From positions 12,051,001-12,115,000 of the forward strand of contig CM076143.1 of NCBI GenBank assembly GCA_038025085.1: a stretch of DNA of 64,000 bases, read 5' to 3'. This DNA comes from Tetragonia tetragonoides. Taxonomy: Eukaryota; Streptophyta; Magnoliopsida; Caryophyllales; Aizoaceae. Within the stretch, counting starts at the first letter, position 1; the number at the start of each line of letters is the position of its first letter. The notes beneath the pieces were generated by a model. The model made no database searches. It saw only the letters and a program-made list of their open reading frames with translations, and was not told the DNA's origin. Positions 58,401 through 64,000 of this stretch are shown here, one piece after another. A program made the translations under genes and the position numbers.

Positions 58401-59690
58401 GGGGGTTGCTTAACGTAAATCCCAATTTACTTAACGTAAATCATTTTTCCCATTAATACCCCTAATACTTTTCTCACCCATTTTCCACCCTCCCTCTTTT
58501 CTCTCTATTCCCCAACCCCTTAATCCCTAAAAAATATAAACAAAACTTTAAAAAAAAATAATAAATTCTGGAAAGAAACCACCCCCCACAGTCAAACCAC
58601 GCAGCAATCTGCCACACCCACCGTCAGCCACGCAGCACCCCGCCCCACCTACCGTCAACCTCCACGTCCCGCCGTCAGACCACCTTGTCAGCCCATTGGA
58701 AAGCTTTACTGCCTCCCAAGTCAAATATATATGGCTCATGATTTCTTGGTTCTGATTAAGTTTTCCCCTTTGTTATCAATTAGTACTCAAAAATTGATGA
58801 AATATGATTTATTACGATTCACACCTCCCAGAATACGTTGGTCCGCCCCCTACCCTACCCTACCCTGTCCTCAGCCCGAAGCCACCAGATGTTGCTCTCA
58901 AAGTACTGATTGCTGCCACAAAGAGTTTACCCATTTGCATACAGAGGAGAAAGAAACAAACTAAACACTTGCACGCAACTCAATGATTGATCCCAACATA
59001 TTTCCTAAAAAATCAGATCTTGCGGCATATGGTGGTGCAGGTGCTACAACTGGAGGGGTATGGTACCGACCTGCCACCGGGCATTAGCCGCCAGTCGTCC
59101 AAATTCAACCACCGCCGCAACCCTTAGCCGAGAAACATTTTAATAATTAAGAAAGTTCAAATTTTTATAATTCTAATTCTTATTTGAAGATCATCAATAA
59201 TTGCATCAAAACATTTGTATCGATCAAAGCCTTCGTCGATGGTGATTCCATTGTATCAATTAATGCCCACAGAATTCACACTCGAACCCCGGTCTCCCAA
59301 CCCCCACGCCGCTGCCTTTCCAAACCCCATGCCCGAGCCACCGGCACCTCTCAACCACCCAGCCACCGGCGCCCTTCAACCACCCAGCCACCATTTATAC
59401 CACCACAAACCCTAAACAATGTATAATTAAAAAAAAAAATTAAATTCTAGGCTTCAAAAAAAATAATAATTTAATTCTAATTCTTTTGGTTACTTGGTTA
59501 TTATCATTGATTTCATCAAAAACTTAGTCTTTATCAGAGCAATCATCGATGTTAATTAGAGTTTCAAGGAGTTTCCTGAGAGGAAAATGGAGGAGGATAA
59601 ATGTGGTTTGCAAATAAAAAGGGTACTCTGGAAACTAATGCGACAAAAAGATTTGCGTTTAGTAATTTAAGATTTACGTTAAGCAGTTCC
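58401..59690. mobile_element. Mutator-like (MULE) non-autonomous element, 1.29 kb
   Basis: The left end GGGGGTTGCTTAACGTAAAT pairs with the right end ATTTACGTTAAGCAGTTCC. Each TIR carries a second copy of AACG(T/C)AAATC. Flanks of 9 bp are AATTGAAAA and GATTGAGAA (7 of 9 match), the MULE target size. The interior is GC-richer and contains gene-like open segments (58731-58964, 59184-59426), perhaps captured host sequence, plus an internal repeat (59158 and 59468 onward). Confidence 0.8.
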
Positions 59691-59699
59691 GATTGAGAA

Positions 59700-61540
59700 T
59701 ACCTTGTAAATTACATACGTGCGTGATTTGATGACAAAAAAAAAATACATTTTTTATGGATTGTCTGACTTATCATAAAACAGATGGTCAATTTTTACCA
59801 TGAATAATTTCTCTCAAATTACATTACTTTAAACAATAAGTATACAGTACAACTTTTAAGTTATTCATATGTATTACAAATTTGCATAAAAATGGGTAAA
59901 AGTTTCCCTATTTTTGACCAAAAATGTCAACTAAGACAAGCCACCTATAAAAAAGGAGACTGTGAAATTTGGTAAAAGTGACATCTCTACTAATTTTCAT
60001 TAAATATAAGATCACAAATTTTATGAGGTGAACTCATACATAAGATGGTGGAAACAATGATGTGAGCAAAAAATTAATAATTACACACAAAGCCTCTCAT
60101 ATATAACAATCTCATATGAAAATTGTTAAAGTATGTTTAATATGTTTGATTGGTAAAAGTAAAAATCAGTCATTCATTAATTTCTCATGAAATTGTATAA
60201 AATGAAACTTAAACCTATCTTAATTATTTACATTTACATCCACAACCTTAACATCTTTAGAATTTGATTGTTGATCATCAGAATAATAAAAAATGTCACA
60301 TCATCTATTGATTTATAACCATACTAGAATTTTAAAATAAGATACAACAAGGAAATTATGTTTATCTCCAAAGATATAACCAATGCAAATTCATTGTCAC
60401 GCTCCTTTATGAGTTTTAAGCTCTGCATCAACTTCATTTGTCATTAAGACTCCCTTATCAAAAAGTACTACTACCACGAGATTATTGAAAATGTCAAACA
60501 CAAGTTTTAATCTTGTAAGTTTGGCTTTATTGGGATTCTAAAGGATAGGACTAAGGTGGTGTTAACTTATTTGCAATCAAATGAAAGGTAATGTAATTAT
60601 TTTATAGGGTAAATGTGAGGCAGATGAGAAAAGTAAGATTGATTACACCATCCAAAGTAATCATCATTACATTGAAAAAATTGAGCAATTGTGATTATAT
60701 TGGATAATGCAATTAAATTTGGAGAAATTGGTAACGGGAAGTTATCGAAGTAATGAATATTTCTTTAGCAAATTAAGGTGAACAAGGGAAGGTGGGTTTT
60801 CACAATATTTGTATTTGGAGGTTTTGCTGCCCATTTGCCGGTTTGGTTGTTGGGAAAAATGAGACTGGGATAAAGACTAAGATTGGCTAACCACATATGC
60901 ATAATAAAACTTCTTGATCCTCCATTTGTTAAATGGTCATTATGACACCTATTATCTTATAACTTTTTTTTCTTTTTCTTTCTAATTTTCAATTTAATTA
61001 CTTTTTTAGTAGGATGTAGCAGTTCTTTATTTTTCAAAAAAAATCCAGTTAAAACCGGAGGCCAATACAATATTGTACATGTATAATGTCCTTAAGGATT
61101 CATTTTTAATCCTTAAACTATGGCCTCGTTGATTAACACCATTTATAACGAGCTATATAACTTATAGTATAAATATATATATAACGAGCTATATAACTCA
61201 TAGTATAAATAAATATATATATTATATATAAATATATATATTATATGAAGCTATATAACTCATAGTATAAATATAATTGAGGAGATGACCAAGTGAAGTT
61301 ATTTATCATTGGACTAGCATGTTTTTTCATAAAGCTAGGATGGATTCTCAGGCAACCTTCCTGCACAGGACACTATAGAACCCTCTTGCCTATCATGCAA
61401 ACTTTCTTTACTACCATACTCAACATACACACATACACTTCAGTATATTCTCAGGCACTTTTGGCACCAAGATTGTCATACATTTGATCAGAGCTTACTA
61501 ATCCTACAATCAAAATTAAAATTCCAATTAGCACAAACCA
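59700..61540. other. gene-free AT-rich DNA with 38-bp tandem units
   Basis: No gene recognised. 61145-61275 holds three copies of AACGAGCTATATAACT(C/T)ATA or variants separated by TATA-rich sequence. Confidence 0.5.
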
Positions 61541-61547
61541 AGAGCAC

Positions 61548-61555
61548 TATATATA
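61548..61555 (+). promoter_or_regulatory. TATA box of the glycine-rich protein gene
   Basis: TATATATA lies 84 bp before the ATG at 61639, leaving a 5' leader of roughly 50-60 bases. Confidence 0.6.
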
Positions 61556-61638
61556 CCTGTTAGGAACCTTCACAAGGATTAAGCATTTACAGAAAAAACA
61601 AAATTAAGGCATTCAAAACAATCTGTCAAATCAATTCA

Positions 61639-61941
61639 ATGGAGAGGAGGTTTGAAGTAGTATTGTGGTTGCTTGTTGTTTTGGGTGTTTTTCTTCATAG
61701 TTGCAAAGCAGTTCGTATGATCAACACAGAAAAGTTGGTGGAAACAAAGAGTTTTGACCTTGAAAAGAAGCATGTACACATGGAACCCCTGGAAAAAGGT
61801 ACTAGCTATGTTACACATAGTGCATATGGAGGAGGGGGTTATGATCAAGGCTATGGTGGCGGTGGCGGTGGCGGGTTTGGAGGCGGTGGTGAAAAAGATA
61901 GTCTTACTGTAACTTTTAGTAAGATTAGGATTAATTTTTAG
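61639..61941 (+). CDS. small secreted glycine-rich protein, 100 aa
   Basis: The first ATG after a good TATA box opens 100 codons. Residues 1-24 form a signal peptide (basic MERR, then VVLWLLVVLGVFL, probable cleavage after SCKA). A short charged mature part follows (NTEKLVETKSFDLEKKHVHM), then a Gly-rich stretch at residues 64-84 (GGGGYDQGYGGGGGGG). This is the layout of plant glycine-rich cell wall or apoplastic proteins; the exact family and role are unknown. The Gly repeat could vary in length. The last 16 residues (EKDSLTVTFSKIRINF) may be intron read-through if a donor at GGTG|GTGAAA is used. Confidence 0.72.
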   Translation: MERRFEVVLWLLVVLGVFLHSCKAVRMINTEKLVETKSFDLEKKHVHMEPLEKGTSYVTHSAYGGGGYDQGYGGGGGGGFGGGGEKDSLTVTFSKIRINF

Positions 61942-62142
61942 TGAAACAAGGATCAGGGCTCATAAAAGGTGAATTCTACATTTCTAAATAGTGACTCATT
62001 TTACTGTCAGTTGGTCTTATACAAGACTTATTACTCTTTTGACAAACATATCTATAAACTTTCGCGATTAAAGACATTGTTTTCCAACTATGAGATTAAG
62101 AGTTCGAACTTTAATGACCTATGTGTGCGCATTTTAGATTCT
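61942..62142. other. 3' flank of the glycine-rich gene
   Basis: AT-rich; no clear polyadenylation signal picked out. Confidence 0.4.
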
Positions 62143-62307
62143 TAGCCCCTATTTTTTTCGTCGTTTTCATATTGTGTTCCATTATATTCTGTTCCGAGTT
62201 GTAACCTATTTTGTAATTCATTTTGTCTCACATTTTGCTCCATTATTTACGCCGTTCAGTTTCGTTTCATTCTGCATCATATCATTCCGTTGAAGGAAAC
62301 AGGGCTA
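62143..62307. mobile_element. MITE related to the one at 2326-2523
   Basis: The ends TAGCCCCTATTT and GGAAACAGGGCTA are imperfect TIRs. The interior shares TTCATTTTGTCTCACATTTT and CGCCGTTC with the first copy, in the same orientation and order. TA flanks the GC-rich core on both sides. Confidence 0.65.
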
Positions 62308-62617
62308 CCAACAAAAACATGCGCAACACACGTCGGCATGCACATCCGTTACGTTCAGTCCTTGAGTGGAAGAGGACAAAGTTAGCACATCTTTTTACTC
62401 TTCTCTGGTATCCTGATTGGTATGAGAGACCCTTCTTTTAGTTGGATTATAAAACCAAAAGAAACCGAGTCAAAAGTTGCATCCTAAATCGTCATCCCAA
62501 GTACGGAATGACTTTTTACTACGGCTGTGCTAACTTCCAACAAATGGTAATCGAGCACAAAGACAATTTTAATTTATCTACAATTTTGCCTGCTTTAATT
62601 TATCTATCTCAATTTAA

Positions 62618-62792
62618 AAGGTGTTGACTCAACGGTAATAAGTTACAACTTATACACCAAGTTATGGATTCAAACCTCTTAAAGAGGACCTATACGAATT
62701 AATTCATGGAATACCTGAGACCATGTGTTTGGAGGTGTTCTTTAGCCACGCCCAAAAAGAAAGGAACGTAAACCAAAAAAAAAAAAAAAAAA
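62618..62792 (+). mobile_element. tRNA-derived SINE-like repeat with A18 tail
   Basis: GTTGACTCAACGGTAATAAG and GGATTCAAACCTC stand at A-box and B-box spacing. A body with GAGACCATGTG and CCACGCCC follows, then a poly-A tail (62775-62792). Target duplication not identified. Confidence 0.5.
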
Positions 62793-63682
62793 TCTACGCA
62801 AAATTAGAGATAATATAATATAGTTTTCCAATTTTAATCGTACTACTGTACTACTTTAGAAAGGAACAGGAGACAAGTGGAAGTGGCGTAATAAGGGTCA
62901 GTTTGCCAAAAGAATCAAGGTGTCTGTAAAGAAAAGCAAAGGGGGTGGCAGAAATATATATGATCTCTTAATTCTCTGTATCTTTTTGTAGGCTTCTTTT
63001 TGGTTCCACCAAACAAGTCATAGCATTGTGGATCAATTACGTGGTTTCTTTCAGTCAAAAAGTTGTGTATTATTATGCTCAAACTCAAATTAGATGTATT
63101 GAGATAGGATGTCTAGAAGAAGCATGCAAGGATTATTGCAATTGGAATAAATGGCATAATCTGACCAAAAATGTTTATTTGATTCCGTTCAATAGAATCA
63201 AGATTGAAATATTTCACTAGAAGAAAGAATATTATTGTCGATGTTATGGAATATGTGTGGGAAGACTAGACAAAAGGAGTGGAGCTCCTCAGGGTCTTCG
63301 TTCTAAAGAAATCATTAAATTGACACTTAAACTGAACGTGTAAGCTCTAATAAAACGCACCCTAAAACAACTCACCCTAAGGATCTATTTTTCTGCCACC
63401 AGTCAAATCCCTTGCTCCCCAATCTCCGATCCTTCTCCTCAACTCCCTAGGATGCTAATTTCTTGGAAAATGGTTGAGTTAAAATTTTGATGGATAAGAA
63501 CATAAATTCTATATAACTGAATCCAACTAATTAATTTAATGGTCAAGAAGTTATCCTTAAAAAAGAAAGAAAGAAGTTTGAAGTGCTAACCGAATACCTC
63601 CATTTGGTCAAGTGGTTGGGATCAATCCTTTGTTTGGATAACTATCAGATCATTTATGGATGAACAAATCGAGAATATATAA
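62793..63682. other. gene-free AT-rich DNA
   Basis: Nothing supported as a gene. The open frame 63026-63220 has no recognisable motif. Confidence 0.45.
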
Positions 63683-63840
63683 TTTTTTTTTTTTTTTTTT
63701 GTGCGAACGAGGGCTGCGCCCTAAACATAATAATAGTGGTTTGAAAGAGCTAAACAGAACAACAGAAGTGCAGAGCAATCGGCATCCCGCCCCAACTGGA
63801 CCAATTTTCCATAAATTTACAATCTTTGAAGGGGCGTACG
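63683..63840 (-). mobile_element. 3' end of a LINE, minus strand, 5' truncated
   Basis: On the minus strand the segment ends AGGGC-GCA-GCCCT, CGTTCGCAC and then a run of A (T18 on the plus strand, 63683-63700). The same stem-loop followed by a homopolymer ends LINE A. The upstream edge of the fragment, about 63840, is a guess. Confidence 0.55.
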
Positions 63841-64000
63841 TAATGATTAACTGAGAATTATTTATCCCATTTTATATGTCATCTTCTATCTCACTCTCAA
63901 TTGGTTCGATGTTAAATTGAGATGTATGAAAAAATTACGGATGGTCCAGATTTGAGTGAGATAGAGAGTGATACATCAAATAAGATAGATGATCAACAAG
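63841..64000. other. AT-rich window end
   Basis: GAGTGAGATAGA and its complement TCTATCTCACTC recur at 63887-63899 and 63954-63970, a possible short hairpin or MITE end. Confidence 0.35.

Noticed and set aside
61293..61487. 64-codon frame with a hydrophobic start upstream of the glycine-rich gene
   Set aside because: No TATA box at proper spacing, no homologous motif, and it overlaps the presumed promoter of the next gene.

Overview
This window is plant nuclear DNA, most likely from a eudicot. The evidence is an intron-containing P-class pentatricopeptide (PPR) gene, a relic of a plant O-acetylserine(thiol)lyase (cysteine synthase) gene, plant Ty1/copia and L1-type retroelements with fused RNase H domains, tRNA-derived SINEs and many terminal-inverted-repeat (TIR) elements in AT-rich DNA. 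I cannot name the species. Only two loci look like working host genes: the PPR gene (CDS exons 31132-31885 and 35020-36023) and a small secreted glycine-rich protein gene (61639-61941).

Layout. 1-2238: 3' half of a copia element with its 3' LTR. 2326-2523: MITE, with a relative at 62143-62307. 3058-7966: plus-strand LINE with RNase H, decayed. 9600-10500: weak inverted-repeat element. 10559-16640: minus-strand LINE with ORF1 and ORF2. 18341-24333: cysteine synthase pseudogene with introns, split by a complete minus-strand copia element (18758-23653; LTRs, primer site, polypurine tract and target duplication visible). 24334-29429: gene-poor. 29430-36632: PPR locus. Its 5' region and 3' end are also present upstream as a fused inverted copy, so the gene has a head-to-head partner lacking about 5.1 kb of interior. 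The long PPR intron carries an internal tandem duplication and a MITE with a SINE inside it. 37190-43155: SINE fragment, MITE, a third LINE (decayed) and a hAT-like element with a nested SINE. 43156-47047: gene-free. 47048-49276: TIR element with a (CT)n tract, palindromes and a TTAGGG-like minisatellite. 49277-54010: region with more than 20 same-strand copies of a GGTCACTT motif, an inverted pair of tRNA-like sequences and a Helitron-like end. 54886-55230: 5'-truncated LINE in a long target duplication. 55839-58330: (AT)n tract, then a nearly perfect 1134-bp tandem duplication. 58401-59690: Mutator-like element. 61548-61941: glycine-rich protein gene. The last kilobases hold a MITE, a SINE and a LINE tail.

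There is no operon-like gene cooperation. The main theme is retroelements and duplications remodelling two genes. The cysteine synthase copy lost its PLP lysine, gained frame-breaking duplications and was hit by copia exactly at a splice acceptor. The PPR gene gained a head-to-head inverted duplicate that could share its promoter region or yield a hairpin transcript. All calls come from reading the sequence by eye; alignments and RNA data would be needed for the inferences marked as such.
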